A program made the position numbers and the translations under genes. 64,000 nucleotides of DNA from Cyprinodon diabolis (lineage: Eukaryota > Chordata > Actinopteri > Cyprinodontiformes > Cyprinodontidae), in assembly GCA_030533445.1 (NCBI GenBank), contig CM060065.1:48857964-48921963 (forward strand), read 5' to 3'. This document shows, piece by piece, positions 46,709-56,659 of this stretch; within the stretch, counting starts at the first letter, position 1; the number at the start of each line of letters is the position of its first letter. Under the pieces are notes generated by a model. That model was given only the letters and a program-made list of their open reading frames with translations. It did not search any database and was not told where the DNA came from.

Positions 46709-46939
46709 CTGGAAAAAAAAGAATGAGTTCAGTTGGTTCCACATCTTTCTGTTTACATCCTTGCTATGCAGTTTAGCCACAGTGTGCAATGCCCTTTTTC
46801 AACCACATGGTGTCAGTATAAACCTATGTTTAAGTACGATCATGCCTGCTGGCCTCCAGTCAAACTTCTGTTAGCTTGTTTAATGGCATGTGTGGCAGGT
46901 TCTTCAAAGCCAACTGGCTTACATTCCACTTCATAATGT

Positions 46940-48060
46940 TCAGTTGTTCCTCCCTGAGCTGCTGGCCTCCCAGCCTGATAATGTGACCAATGACATCATC
47001 CCAAATGATCTCCTTCTCTGCTAAATAAACATACCGGTATACACATACACTACAGAAACGTTTAATAAAACTACAGCGTTATTAAATGTAACCCAGAGTT
47101 ATTTGCTGGAGACTGAGTTGTTTTCTGCACTGTTCTCAACTGACAGCGAATAACCGGTTTATCAAACATTGTCATGAATCAGTCACACGTATGAAGTAAG
47201 AGAGGCAGACATGGCTCAGTTCTCTCTGTGCATTGCTTTGGTGAACCGATAGCTGCTCTAGTCTGTGCAGAACATGCGTGCATGCATGCATAAAGGAGGG
47301 AAGTGAGAAGCAGCTTGAAGATGATCTAATCAAGGAGCTGCTTCTTAAATCAGTAAAAAATTTCCATCCTGTTTGTTATCGCAGCGTTGCACCAGAGTCA
47401 AGCCAATAAAGCTGGCATTTAACCACTAAGCTGTGTAAATTAGCCCAGTCAGAGGCCCCGGATATAAGCCAGGCTGTTTGAGGCATTTGCTCCACATGAG
47501 TTAGGAAGTTGTCAACATTTGATTAAAAAATGCAAGACTCTAAACTTCCTTCAGAAAACATAGATAACAGTCAGCAAACCTCTCACCTCTCAGGAGGAGA
47601 AATGGTTGGATAGACAACTTCTATTAAAGGAAGTGTTTATTTTGGTACATTTACCCCGATACCTGGATAAATTTCACTTTCTTTAAAAAGGGGGGTTAAT
47701 TACTAATTATGCCTACTTTTCTTGTTACTGAGATGTTCCATCAAATACACGTTCCTTTCCTTAAGACAACTTAAAGTTACACTCATCCTTAAATGTGGCT
47801 TTTTTATTCAACATTTTTCCATCAAAAAATCAGATTTTAGGACCGCTTTAACAACAGGATGAATAGAAAACCCTCAAAGAGGCAGAAGCATGGATGTTCT
47901 GGTGCAATACATGAAACAAAACAGTTAAAGTTGTCAATTTGTTCCAATCATTTCCTTATCTTACATCATAATAGATCAAGGTGAACAAATAAAGCAGAAT
48001 ATCACTTGAACCTCAATTAATTTAAAATGAATTTGAAAGCTTAACACCCAGGTGTGACAC
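46940..48060. other. mef2a intron without identified repeats
   Basis: Unique-looking intron DNA. A run of GCATGCATGCAT (47278-47289) is present. I looked here for the short beta exon of MEF2 and did not find it. Confidence 0.35.
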
Positions 48061-48065
48061 AGATA

Positions 48066-48390
48066 CTAAAGTATTTAAAGCTTTTTTTTCTCTGGGTTAG
48101 AGTTAGGTAAATGATTTTTTCCTTACAGCCAATAAAACCGATTTGATTGTTGAAATATTAAACAAAACCAACAGAAAATAGTAAAACTAAAGGTACATCC
48201 CGTTTCCTGAGAATACCAGTGTGTAGTGATACTTGAAGCTACAAATTTATCCAATTTTTGAATATCCCTGTTTTTTTTTTGTTTTCCTTCATTCAGCTTT
48301 CCATGAATAAGAAACAGCGCTCTAAGAAACAGCCTGCTTCATTAGCTTTTTTCAGGATTCTTTTATAATTTTGATTGAAAAATATTTTCT
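48066..48390 (+). repeat. Intragenic duplicated segment, copy 1 (uninterrupted)
   Basis: From TCTCTGGGTTAGAGTTAGG to about TTTGATTGAAAAATATTTTC it matches 53855-54068 joined to 55200-55290, roughly 90% by eye. Both lie in introns of mef2a in the same orientation. It may be a segmental duplication or an unrecognised dispersed repeat. Confidence 0.7.
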
Positions 48391-48445
48391 AATCTGAGAT
48401 TAGAATATTAGATTTTCAATAACTGTAAGCAATAATCCTCTAGAT

Positions 48446-48882
48446 CAGGGATCTTCAAAGTTTTCCAGGCCCAGGACCCCCAAACTGATGGTGAGATGGA
48501 GCGGGGACCTCCTAATTATATATATTGTATGAAATAGTGTTCTATCAAACTGGTCCTATAGTCACTCTATTACATATGGAGTAATGTGATGAAAGTAATT
48601 TCATACTGGTATTATTAAAGTACTCCTGCTTTCTGGTTGATGGGACAGGTGTTGTGAATGAAACGGTGCCCAGCTTAAAAGAGCTCCTGTGTGTCGCTGA
48701 ATGTGTGCATTGATGACTGAAAGACATCTTCTGCCTCCATTTATCTGTTTACTACAGTCTGTTGAATTCATGTTAATTTCAATTAGTGGAAAAAATTGCA
48801 GGGGGGAATATAAAAAAAAAAGATAATCAACCAAAACTTTCGTGACCCCCAGGCGTCGCAGACCCCCTTTTGAAGACCTCCT
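48446..48882. mobile_element. hAT-like element
   Basis: Left end CAGGGATCTTCAAAG and right end (read inward) AGGAGGTCTTCAAAAG are imperfect inverted repeats, with GACCCCC words inside both. Flanks CTCTAGAT and CTCTAGTT agree at 7 of 8 positions. 437 bp. Confidence 0.65.
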
Positions 48883-48998
48883 CTCTAGTTATCAAGGAAT
48901 GATCAAAGCATTTAAAATACACTTAAGGTAACCTGGCCTAACTTCACATTTATTATAGAACGTAGCGGCTGGAGGTTAAGAACTCAGGTGATCCGTAC

Positions 48999-49159
48999 CA
49001 GCATCATTCCTTTGCAATGAGGGATGACCACTCGGAGGTCGGTTTTGCGGCTGCTGGGGATCAGGCTGCTCCCTTGATGTGGAAGAGAAGGAGGAGACTT
49101 TGTTGGTCCAATCTTCCCCAAAATGCTGCTTCCATCACTGGACCCCATGAATCCATTCA
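48999..49159 (-). CDS. mef2a: mef2a exon with p38 docking peptide
   Basis: This 161-nt exon (2 nt plus 53 codons) has acceptor CTTTTATTCAG and donor GTACGG. It opens NGFMGSSDGSS, contains LGKIGPTKSPP (MEF2A: LGKVMPTKSPPPP), and carries SRKTDLRVVIP. That last stretch corresponds to the SRKPDLRVVIPP docking motif through which p38-alpha binds MEF2A; the basic pair and the L-x-V-V-I hydrophobic part are kept, with Pro replaced by Thr. It ends KGMML, where mammals have KGMMPPL. The first codon is completed by the G left over from the previous exon. Confidence 0.93.
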
Positions 49160-50096
49160 CTGAATAAAAGACACAGGAAAAGTGATGGAAAGAAGATCCC
49201 AAACAGTCTGCTGACAGCATTAATAATTTTTAAATCATCCAGTTCGTTATTTTGTTTTTTATTATTAATAAAATGGAGAAAAGACTTGGACTCGTACCGG
49301 ACCCATTAATTCATCATTCAGCTGAAAAGAGAGAGAGAGTAGCTATATATACGTATATATGCTAGTGTGGATTGGAGGACAGCGTCATCATTACGTCCAC
49401 CCTGACTGACACCTGGAGTCCGATCCTGAAGAAGGCCTTCATTTACAAATTATAGATATGTTGCTCTCCAAAAAAAATACACTATAAAGACCAAGAAAAG
49501 CATCATTAAAAACAATCGCTGAGCACAACTCTGCCCTCTTCCCTTAGTCTGAGATAGAGCCTAGAGTTCCCTAATGGTTTTGAGCATCCATAAAAGTTCT
49601 GCCACTGCTTTGCTATTGTCGTGGCAGAATGTCAGGCTCCTGGGTGAAACGGTGGTAGCAGTGGCATTTTATCCATGAAGTCAGGGACCAACAAAAGAGC
49701 AGCGCTGGGCTCATGCCAAGGCGAATAGCTCATCACACTCTGGCATCGCTCCAGGTACGTTAATCCACTGCTTTTGCCACAGCAGCCTCCTTCCAATGGT
49801 CTGCCTTCAAACAAGATAATCCCACAATGCTCTTATAAGTAGCTGCAATGGCTCATCCACACTGTCAACACATCAATGAGTCCAGCCTGATACTCTGGAA
49901 CACAGGAATCCATATGTGAGCCAGGCTAGCAGCTCAAGAGGAGAGCGCACACCTCCAAATTGTGTCCTTTACTCTCAGACTGCTGCGTTCAAACTGCTGT
50001 GAGCAGCTGTGTAGCTCAGAGGTTCCAAAACATTTTAGTCTGTGACCCAAAAATAACAGGGGAGAGTCTGGAGACCCCTAACAATACTAACTCACT

Positions 50097-51048
50097 GTAT
50101 GTATGTATGTATGTATGTATGTATGTATGTATGTATGTATATATGTATGTATGTAAGTAAGTAGGTAAGAAGGTAAGTAAGTAGGTAAGAAGGTAAGTAA
50201 GTAGGCAAGAAGGTAAGTAAGTAAGTACATAGGTAAGAAGGCAAAAAAGTAAGCAAGTAGGTAAGAAGGTAAGTAAGTAAATAAGAAGGTAAGTAAGTAA
50301 GTAGGTAAGTAAGTAAGTAAGTAAATAAGTAAGTAGGTAAGAAGGTAAGTAAGTAAGTAGGTAAGAAGGTAGGTAAGTAAGTAAGAACGTAAGTAAGTAA
50401 GTTTGTAAGTAAGTAAGTAAATAAGTAAGTAGGTAAGAAGGTAAGTAAGTAGGTAAGAAGGTAAGTAAGTAAGTAAGTAAGTAAGTACATAGGTAAGAAG
50501 GCAAAAAAGTAAGCAAGTAGGTAAGAAGGTAAGTAAGTAAATAAGAAGGTAAGTAAGTAAGTAAGTAAATAAGTAAGTAGGTAAGAAGGTAAGTAAGTAA
50601 GTAGGTAAGAAGGTAGGTAAGTAAGTAAGAAGGTAAGTAAGTAAGTTTGTAAGTAAGTAAGTAAATAAGTAAGTAGGTAAGAAGGTAAGTAAGTAAGTAG
50701 GTAAGAAGGTAGGTAAGTAAGAAGGTAAGTAGGTAAGAAGGTAAGTAAGTAAGTAAGTACATAGGTAAGAAGGCAAAAAAGTAAGCAAGTAGGTAAGAAG
50801 GTAAGTAAGTAAATAAGAAGGTAAGTAAGTAGGTAAGTAAGTAAATAAGTAAGTAGGTAAGAAGGTAAGTAAGTAAGTAGGTAAGAAGGTAGGTAAGTAA
50901 GTAAGAAGGTAAGTAAGTAAGTTTGTAAGTAAGTAAGTAAATAAGTAAGTAGGTAAGAAGGTAAGTAAGTAAGTAGGTAAAAAGGTAGGTAAGTAAGTAA
51001 GAAGGTAAGTAAGTAAGTAGGTAAGAAGGTAAGTAAGTAAGTAAGTAA
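50097..51048. repeat. GTAA-type tetranucleotide array, block 1, with higher-order structure
   Basis: It starts as (GTAT)n then becomes mixed GTAA, GTAG, GAAG and AATA words in the order GTAGGTAAGAAGGTAAGTAA. A distinctive marker, ACATAGGTAAGAAGGCAAAA, recurs at 50227, 50487 and 50759, so units of about 260-272 bp have been duplicated. The long Leu/Thr/Tyr frames on both strands are artefacts of the repeat. Confidence 0.92.
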
Positions 51049-51218
51049 GTGTGAGGGATTGTATTTGAGTCAATGAGTCGATGCAATCAACTGGTTTTCC
51101 TTAGATATAAAACTGTATCAATTTGACTGTATGATCTGGTTGAACTGTAAAGTGCCTTGAGATGACATGTGTTTTGAATTTGGCGCTATATAAATAAACT
51201 GAATTGAATTGAATTGTA
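51049..51218 (+). mobile_element. LINE 3' tail inside the GTAA array
   Basis: It runs TGAGGGATTGTATTTGAG through TTTGGCGCTATATAAATAAACTG to GAATTGAATTGAATTG, then the array resumes. It is a 5'-truncated insertion, or the seed around which the array grew. Confidence 0.8.
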
Positions 51219-51984
51219 GGTAAGAAGGTAAGTAAGTAAGTAAGTAAGTAGGGAAGACGGTAAGTAAGTAAATAAGTAAGTAGGTAAGAAGGTAGGTAAG
51301 TAAGTAAATAAGTAAGTAAGAAGGTAAGTAAGTAGGTAAGAAGGTAGGTAAGTAAGTAAATAAGTAAGTAGGTAAGAAGGTAAGTAAGTAAATAATTAAA
51401 TAAGTAAGTAAGTAAGAAGGTAAGTAAGTAAGAAGGTAAGTAAGTAGGTAAGAAGATAAGTAGGTAAGAAGGTAGGTAAGTAAGTAAGAAGGTAAGTAAG
51501 TAAGTTTGTAAGTAAGTAAGTAAATAAGTAAGTAGGTAAGAAGGTAAGTAAGTAGGGAAGAAGGTAGGTAAGTAAGTAAGTAAGTAGGTAAGACAGTAAG
51601 TAAGTAAATAAGTAAGTAGGTAAGAAGGTAGGTAAGTAAGTAAATAAGTAAGTAAGTAAGTAGGTAAGAAGGTAAGTAAGTAAGAAAGAAGGTAAGTAAG
51701 TAAGTAGGTAAGAAGGTAGGTAAGTAAGTAAATAAGTAGGTAAGAAGGTAAGTAAGTAAGTAGGTAAGAAGGTAGGTAAGTAAGTAAATAAGTAAGTAAG
51801 TAAGTAGGTAAGAAGGTAAGTAAGTAAATAATTAAATAAGTAAGTAAGTAAATAGGTAAGAAGGTAAGTAAGTAAGAAGGTAAGTAAGTAAGTAGGTAAG
51901 AAGGTAGGTAAATAAGTAAGTAAGTAGGTAAGAAGGTAAGTAAGTAAGTAGGTAAGAAGGTAAGTAAGTAAGTATGTATGTATG
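51219..51984. repeat. GTAA-type tetranucleotide array, block 2
   Basis: Continues the same word mixture, with TAAATAATTAAATAAG variants at about 51390 and 51826, ending (GTAT)n as the first block begins. Confidence 0.92.
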
Positions 51985-52332
51985 TAATTATAAATGTCAT
52001 TTTTCTTTAACTGATGGGGCAATAAACTATTGTATGGTTCATTTTATGATTTAATGCTATATTCAATATTTAAATCATGTTTTCGATAAATAAATAAAAA
52101 TTGAATGAATTAAATAAATCTGCTTATTTCAATGTACATTCACAAATATGTATTTCATAATATATTTTGGCCCTCCATATACCTCAGGGATCCAATAACA
52201 ATGATTATTAAAAAAAAACCTCTGGGTCTCGGCTCCCTCCTAGGGAAGCCCTGATGTAACCGCATTAGCAGCAGCTGCTATTTTAACCTTAGACTCTTTG
52301 GAGAACAACGTGACGCCATGATACTTTGAAAT

Positions 52333-52685
52333 TAGGGCTGAAACAATTAATCAGATTAATCTATTACTTATTTAAATTTAAATAATTGTCAACTAATTTG
52401 GTAATCAATTAAATGTTAACTGAGTATAGAGACTGTAAAATATGCTTTTAGCTTTCAGAGCAACCGATTCAGAGCTCTAAATATATCAATATTGTGAAAA
52501 AATATATAAACATTTTGCATTTAAGATAAGGAAAATATATATCTTTGCTTGTCAATATGCTTTATTAAGAACTCCTCAAGTGGAAAAGTAGGAAGGAACC
52601 TTTGGCTATCTGATTATTAATCGATTAATTGAAAAATAATCGACAGATTAATCAATTAGCAAAATAATTTTTAGCTGCAGCCCCA
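52333..52685. mobile_element. AGGGCTGMAAC-family MITE
   Basis: Starts TAGGGCTGAAACAATTAATC and ends TTTTTAGCTGCAGCCCCA. Opposite orientation to the 9.3 kb copy. Confidence 0.6.
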
Positions 52686-53854
52686 ATTGATCCTTGTTGT
52701 TCACATGATTCCTTTTGATTGGATCCACCAGGGTATCTACAGACTTCTCTCATTTAACTAAGAAGCTGATAGAAGATAAAATGTGTTTATAAGCTGTAAA
52801 GTCATGCCGCTATATTTCAGGGAACTCTACAGACAAGGCTAGATTTGCAGCAGTAGTCTGTGTTAGTGTAGCATAGTCTGTAGCTCATAGCTGCATGATG
52901 ATGTGAGCAGAGAGTTGTGCCAAGTGACGACTGTGTTGACATTACAAAATGGCGGCTTCCCAGTTTTGCTTCGATTCAGCCAGATTCTTCTTCTTCCGTA
53001 GAGCTCAGCGCAGCCTAAACCCTGATTACTCACTTTAGAGCGATAGACTGAAGCAGAAACTATTTAGGAAGCCAACACACTGACTCACAGGTCCCACCCT
53101 GGAGCTAAGATGTGAGATACTGCAAAGTGGAGAACTAATGATGTCATCAACAGGACAGAACCCAAAGCCAACAGCCTCAAACCTCACAGACATTGACTTT
53201 AACAGACTATGAGAAAACAAAGTGTGTGTTTGTGTAAAGAGCTGCATGTGTCAGAGCATGTTTCTAAGAGCCGTACCAGCTGCTCCAGATCCGTTGTGTA
53301 GAGCCAGATCTGAACTGGCCTGCAGGCCACCTGATGGTGAGCAAAAACACAAACACACAGTTATTAAGGACTTCTGCTTATCCAGTGCACATCTACCCCC
53401 CCCCAAACGTTTGTCTGTCCTTGAAACTTTTCACTTCTTTAGAGAAATTTCGGGTTCAGTCATATGTTTCACTTCTGAGGTGCACAAAGTGACAGCTGGT
53501 CACTCTAATAAAATCAATCTGTTATCAAAATAGCCTTTTCTCCAAATGATTGTTTAAAATATTTTAAAAATATTTCTTAGTTTTTATTGATGTTCAAATT
53601 TCATTCCTTTCATATATGGATAAATAATTAGGGCCTGATAAAAAAGAAAGTAATTATTAAAAACGAATAAAAGCAATGATAGTTCTAAATATTATAGTGC
53701 ACTTCACAGAGGTAGCCCATCTCAAAGTGCTCTGACCAAAAGTAAAAAAATAAAATGATGAAAATAGTTAAAAATATCAGATACCCATTCCACCCCCCCT
53801 CCACAGAGTAGGAGCCACGGTCATTTTTACAGCAGATTAGACTCTAAAGAGCTG
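52686..53854. other. mef2a intron without identified features
   Basis: Includes a short TGTGTGTTTGTGT patch and CCCCCCCCAAACG. No exon-like conserved frame found. Confidence 0.35.
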
Positions 53855-54068
53855 GATTCTCTGGGTTAGAGTCAGGTAACCGATTTTTGCTTACAGCCAA
53901 TAAAACCGATTAGATTGTTGGAATATTAAACAAAACCAACAGAAAAAGTAAAACTAAAGGTACATCCCATTTCCTCAACATACAAGTGTGTAATGATACT
54001 AGAAGCTACAACTTTATCCACTTTTTGATTATCCCTGGTGTGTTTTTTCCATTCAGCTTTCCATGAAT

Positions 54069-55199
54069 ATGATATCTCTCCGACCGCACTCAGTTTCACT
54101 TTCACTTCGCACCCTTCCCCTGTCACTTCTGGTGTTCCTCAAGGCTCAGTTCTTGGCCCCATCCTCTTCATTACCTACTTTCTTCCCCTTGGCAGTATTT
54201 TTTGGAAATTCAACATTAATTTTCACTGTTATGTGGATGACACCCAGCTAATTTATCCAGTAAACCCACTTCCTCACTCCCCCCCTTTTCCCTTACTAAC
54301 TGCCTACTTGAAATTAAAGACTGGTTCACCTCAAACTTCCTTAAACTAAACAGTGATAAAACCGAACTCCTCCTTGTCGCCACTAAATCCACCCTATCCA
54401 AAATCAATAGTTTCTCACTACCCATTGACAACTCCTTGGTCCCCCCCCCCCTCAGGTCAAGAGTCAGGGTGTCATCCTCGACTCCTCCGTCTCCTTTCAG
54501 TCTCACATAAATAAAGTTACCAGGTCTCCGTTCCTCCCTCACCACTCCCACTGCCTCTGTCCTTATCCACAGCCTCATCACCTCCCGTCTTGATTATTGT
54601 AATTCTCTTCTTTTCGGCCTCCCTCATAAATCTCTCCATAAACTCCAACTTCTTCAGAACTCAGCTGCTCGTGTCATCACAAGAACCCCCTCCTTCCATC
54701 ATATTTCCCCTGTTCTTCACCAACTCCATTGGCTCCCAGTTCAATTCAGAATTCAATTTAAAATCCTTCTCTATACTTTCAAAGCCATCCATAACCTTGC
54801 TCCTCCGTATCTGTCAGACCTCCTTCACATTACCACCTCCTCCCGCTCCCTTAGATCCTCCTCCTCCATCCACCTCACTGTACCCCCAGCTCGACTTGTC
54901 ACCATGGGGAGCAGAGTCTTCAGCCGCTCTGCTCCCCCAGCTCTGGAACTCACTTCCTCCGCAGTATTGACTCCCTCCCCTTATTCAAAGCCAGACTCAA
55001 ATCTGTTCCAGCTCGCTTATCTGTGAATACACTGCTCTTTTCCCTATCCATAACTGTTTTTATGTTCCTGTATTTGTATTTTTGTATTTTCATCTTTCTT
55101 TTTATTTATTTTTTTGTATTTTCTGTAAAGTGACCTTGAGTGTCCAGAAAGGTGCTGCTAAATAAAATAGTATTTTTATTATTAGTATTATTATTATTA
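54069..55199 (+). mobile_element. 5'-truncated L2/Rex1-like LINE
   Basis: It contains the end of the reverse transcriptase and the C-terminal region of ORF2, then the 3' UTR ending GTGCTGCTAAATAAAATAG with a TATTATTATT tail. It lies opposite to the mef2a transcript. Confidence 0.8.
54080..55015 (+). pseudogene. LINE reverse transcriptase, broken C-terminal part
   Basis: The first frame has [14 protein letters not shown] and, 30 residues on, [13 protein letters not shown], which are RT palm motifs with the active-site pair DD (normally YADDTQ in L2/CR1-type LINEs). Later segments in shifted frames read [45 protein letters not shown] and [13 protein letters not shown], the familiar C-terminal blocks. 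Several frameshifts and stops show it is dead. Confidence 0.8.
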
Positions 55200-55709
55200 T
55201 AAGACCCAGCGCTCTGAGAACAGCCTGCTTCATTAGAAATAGCTTTTTTCGGGCTTCTTCTAAAACTTTGATTGAAAAATGTACCTCCACCACCCCCTGC
55301 ATACTGCAAAACAATGTCGGCCCTAATAGTTTAATAAAATCGAACTGTGATTTAAATGTGGAATACAATAAGGATTATTGAGAGAGGAAAAAAAGTCATT
55401 TTTTAATTTGAACTATCGCTTTACGATTGATAAATTATTGCCTTTGCATATTATCCGCCCATAAAGTAGAGCAGTTTGGTGGTTAGAATATGTTCTGAAC
55501 ATACGAGTAAAAAAACAGGTTAGCACCAGCTGAATCATATATGCAAGTCATTTTGCACTTTCTTTGAAAATCTGCCCTGCTTGAAAGAAGTTTGCACCGA
55601 TTGAAGACTCACAACCCTTCTAAAGATCAGACCCTTAGTGTCAATCTGCATAAAAATGTCTTGATTTGAATCCTCACATTACTTTAATGTCACCAGTTTA
55701 AACACAGAC

Positions 55710-55902
55710 CTGAGTTTCCGGTGCTGGGAGGTCTTTGTGAGGAGTTTGTGTGCCTTTGAGGATGTGTGTGAGGGGAGCAGAGAATCCCGCTGTCGGATAG
55801 AACCTGGGAAGTCACTCCTGCTCCTCCTCCGGCTACACCGTGACAATAGTTTGTGCTGCCTAATGCTGCTTGCATGAAATGCTGCTGCGGCTGACCTGTG
55901 GA
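55710..55902 (-). CDS. mef2a: mef2a exon, transactivation region
   Basis: The exon is 193 nt (64 codons plus 1 nt), with acceptor CTTCTGCTTTCCCTCTAG and donor GTCTGT. It begins STGQPQQHF and ends QRPPSTGNS, the latter matching the MEF2A block QRPPSTGNAG just before the exon boundary. The middle is Gly/Ser/Thr-rich and diverged, as is usual for this disordered activation region. Compared with mammalian MEF2A, the NSLVYSNPGSS-like portion is missing or heavily altered. It joins the neighbouring exons in frame. Confidence 0.88.
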
Positions 55903-56119
55903 CTAGAGGGAAAGCAGAAGAACAGCGATCTTCACATCAGCTCAGACTGTAATATTTAATAAGATCAGTAAAACATGCGGTCATTTGGCCACGATATCCA
56001 TGGACATTTCTTCAGTTGTGTAATGGATTTGGTAAATGGAGCTACTCAGAGAAATCTAAAACAGAATCATCTGTCCTTCTGTCCAAATGTAAAATTAATA
56101 GGCAAACAGAATTGCTTAC

Positions 56120-56254
56120 TATTTTATGACTTTTCATCATGTTGTCAAAGTCCTCATTAATCTTTTTGTATTTCTCCTCTGTGCTCGGGGTGAGGACGTA
56201 GGTGCTCTCATTGTCCGGGCTGTCGCAGCCTCTGTGCTCCTTCTTATTCAGGGC
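56120..56254 (-). CDS. mef2a: mef2a exon, alpha2-type alternative segment
   Basis: This 135-nt, phase-0 exon encodes 45 residues starting ALNKKEHRGCDSPD and ending NMMKSHKI. It is preceded by a pyrimidine-rich acceptor (TTTTTTCGCCGCAG) and followed by the donor GTAAGC. In vertebrate MEF2A, C and D this position, directly after the MEF2 domain, is filled by one of two mutually exclusive exons. The NKKE.RGC.SPD...TEEKYKKINE form is the alpha2 type, which is muscle-enriched in MEF2D; the KKGLNGC form is alpha1. Only the alpha2 type was found here. The alpha1 exon is either beyond the window, lost, or too diverged for me to spot. A palindromic MITE lies 112 bp upstream of the acceptor. Confidence 0.93.
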
Positions 56255-56365
56255 CTGCGGCGAAAAAAGGCAAAACAGAAAAGCATAAAGTTGAGTAAAA
56301 ATAAGCACAATATTTCCTTTTTACGTGCAAGAAAACAGCATTTTTCTGCAAGTTGGCAGTAGACA

Positions 56366-56658
56366 CACTGGAAAATTTATCTAGAAATAAGTAAGAATTT
56401 CTTAAATTAAGTGTATTTATCCTTATTTTAAGTAGGTAAATTAGATAATTTGCCAATGGAATGAGTATTTTTACACTTAAAATAAGATAATTAGATAAAA
56501 AGCACTTGAAATGAGAGAATGCAATAGTGTTTTCTTATTTTAAATGTAAATTGTCTTGTGCCAATTGGCAAAATGTCTCTTTGACCTCCTCAATCCAAGA
56601 ACAAATGCACTTATTTTAAGATAAAAAGGACTTTTCTAGGTTTCCATTTTTTCCAGTG
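56366..56658. mobile_element. Palindromic MITE next to the mef2a alpha2-type exon
   Basis: Starts CACTGGAAAATTTATCTAG, ends TTTTTTCCAGTG, and GACA occurs at both flanks. Transcribed within the mef2a intron it could fold into a long hairpin about 110 bp from the splice acceptor. Confidence 0.7.
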
Positions 56659-56659
56659 G

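Larger units (their letters stand above)
50017..52253. mobile_element. Probable hAT-like element swollen by a GTAA array
   Basis: Left CAGAGGTTCCAAAACATTTT with GTGACCC, and right (read inward) CAGGGCTTCCCTAGGAG, are diverged hAT-type ends. Flanks GTGTAGCT and ATGTAACC differ by three transitions, which fits a decayed 8-bp duplication. About 1.9 kb of the 2.2 kb is tetranucleotide repeat and a captured LINE tail. The boundaries are tentative. Confidence 0.45.
53855..55290 (+). repeat. Intragenic duplicated segment, copy 2, interrupted by a LINE
   Basis: The outer parts (53855-54068, 55200-55290) align to copy 1 at 48066-48390. Copy 1 reads CCATGAATAAGAAACAGCG across the site, here opened between CCATGAATA and ATAAGACCCAGCG. 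ATAAGA-like sequence at both sides is a possible short target duplication. Confidence 0.7.
41753..56254 (-). other. mef2a: mef2a gene, 3' two thirds (six coding exons with introns)
   Basis: This is the gene-level entry. Six minus-strand exons encode 349 residues and a stop that read through as the C-terminal part of MEF2A, the MADS-box transcription factor that binds A/T-rich MEF2 sites in muscle and neuron genes and is controlled by p38 MAPK, class IIa HDACs and SUMO. Every exon is flanked by AG and GT and all phases agree (0, 1, 0, 1, 2). The short C-terminus ending RMRMD-S-WVT matches MEF2A (RMRMDAWVT) rather than MEF2C or MEF2D. Teleosts usually carry two copies (mef2aa, mef2ab), which I cannot tell apart here. 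The MADS and MEF2 domain exons (about 86 residues) are not in the window and should lie past 64 kb. The introns are filled with mobile elements. I found no separate alpha1 exon and no SEEEELEL-type beta exon. Confidence 0.93.

Noticed and set aside
50016..52022. Very long open frames of Leu-Leu-Thr-Tyr repeats (up to 356 codons) on the minus strand
   Set aside because: They are translations of the GTAA-type microsatellite in all frames, with no start context or non-repeat protein part.
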